Assembly: GCA_021797295.1 (NCBI GenBank)
Contig: JAKAAA010000023.1
Span: forward strand, 1 to 12,935
Direction of reading: 5' to 3'
DNA length: 12,935 nt
Origin: Thermoplasmata archaeon
GTDB taxonomy: Archaea; Thermoplasmatota; Thermoplasmata; Thermoplasmatales; Thermoplasmataceae
Below are positions 12,759-12,935 of this stretch, piece by piece; within the stretch, counting starts at the first letter, position 1, and every line of letters begins with the position of its first letter. Made by a program: the position numbers and the translations under genes. Under the pieces are notes generated by a model. It had not been told where the DNA came from. It did no database searches and saw only the letters and a list, made by a program, of their open reading frames with translations.

Positions 12759-12935
12759 TCACTGATAAGACCTGTCTTCACTATAATTATAATAATTATA
12801 ATATTCACCTTTCTGTGAGCCTGTAGCTTCTTCCCCAATAGCGTTGGTCATGCTGCCATAGTATTTTTTGATCTTTTCCTCAACAGGGACATAAAGTACC
12901 AGTGCCTCTTTTACATCTGATTTCTCTATTAATTT
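12759..12935 (-). CDS. C-terminal 58 residues of an unidentified leftward gene, cut by the window edge
   Basis: Reading leftward from the window edge, frame-open codons run to a TGA at 12759-12761. The peptide begins KLIEKSDVKEALVLYVPVEE and continues KIKKYYGSMTNAIGEEATGS before a Tyr/Asn-rich end (GEYYNYYNYSEDRSYQ). The first 40 residues look like a folded, soluble domain; the tail looks disordered. I do not recognise the family. The gene lies about 105 bases upstream of the marC-like gene on the same strand, with AT-rich sequence between, so the two are probably separate transcripts. Because its start is outside the window, the frame is supported only by being open and by its protein-like composition. 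Confidence 0.6.
   Translation of the reverse strand, partial: KLIEKSDVKEALVLYVPVEEKIKKYYGSMTNAIGEEATGSQKGEYYNYYNYSEDRSYQ

Noticed and set aside
12779..12804. AT-only repeat as a replication origin or regulatory element
   Set aside because: It lies inside an open coding frame and encodes the Tyr/Asn tail. No origin-recognition-box-like repeats or cdc6 gene are nearby.
1..12935. Defence, toxin-antitoxin, CRISPR or mobile-element system
   Set aside because: No repeat array, transposase, integrase, restriction enzyme or paired small toxin-antitoxin genes are visible. The nuclease-fold-like domain of the COG1395-like regulator is a known regulator architecture, not evidence of a defence system.

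Overview
The window looks like chromosomal DNA of a low-GC euryarchaeon, most likely a thermoacidophile of the Thermoplasmatales (Ferroplasma/Picrophilus-like). This is inferred from an AT-rich composition, promoters with an archaeal TATA box placed about 23-26 bases before the start codon (leaderless transcripts), a two-fold protein disulfide oxidoreductase, archaeal-only regulators (COG1395-like and COG2150-like) and a tRNA-Thr with U at position 73 and no encoded CCA. The genus is not proven by anything I can see. There are no insertion sequences, phage genes, CRISPR arrays or toxin-antitoxin pairs. Gene density is high, and no stretch over 300 bases lacks a gene.

Layout. Position 1-40 probably holds the first codons of a leftward gene. 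A leftward DsrE-like gene (218-553) diverges from a threonyl-tRNA synthetase (668-2674). The synthetase has bacterial-type editing domains and a four-cysteine zinc-ribbon-like insertion in its catalytic domain. Then comes gcvH plus an RlmE/FtsJ rRNA methyltransferase (2726-3693), converging on a leftward pair: a COG1395-like HTH regulator and a degenerate TraB-like protein (3690-5230). A leftward HTH-ACT regulator with a cysteine-rich tail (5294-5881) diverges from a serine-biosynthesis pair, phosphoglycerate dehydrogenase and a class V aminotransferase (6106-8126). A leftward AlaX-type alanyl-tRNA editing protein (8113-8829) diverges from a protein disulfide oxidoreductase (8937-9599), followed by tRNA-Thr(UGU) (9663-9736). 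A leftward FAD amine/amino-acid oxidoreductase (9752-10963) and a small leftward archaeal protein (11031-11297) follow. The latter diverges from a type I 3-dehydroquinate dehydratase (11381-12046), which converges on a leftward MarC-family membrane protein (12027-12653). The right edge holds the C-terminus of an unidentified leftward gene (12759-12935).

Themes. Two products guard or carry out tRNA charging (ThrRS with its own editing domain; AlaX) and a cognate tRNA-Thr lies in the same window. Amino-acid metabolism is represented by serine synthesis, the shikimate pathway, the glycine cleavage H protein and an FAD amine oxidoreductase. The most interesting items are the zinc-ribbon insertion in ThrRS, the serine locus with its divergent ACT-domain regulator, and the TraB-like protein that seems to have lost its usual signature residues. 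Most of the window is ordinary housekeeping, and I see no clearly new multi-gene system.
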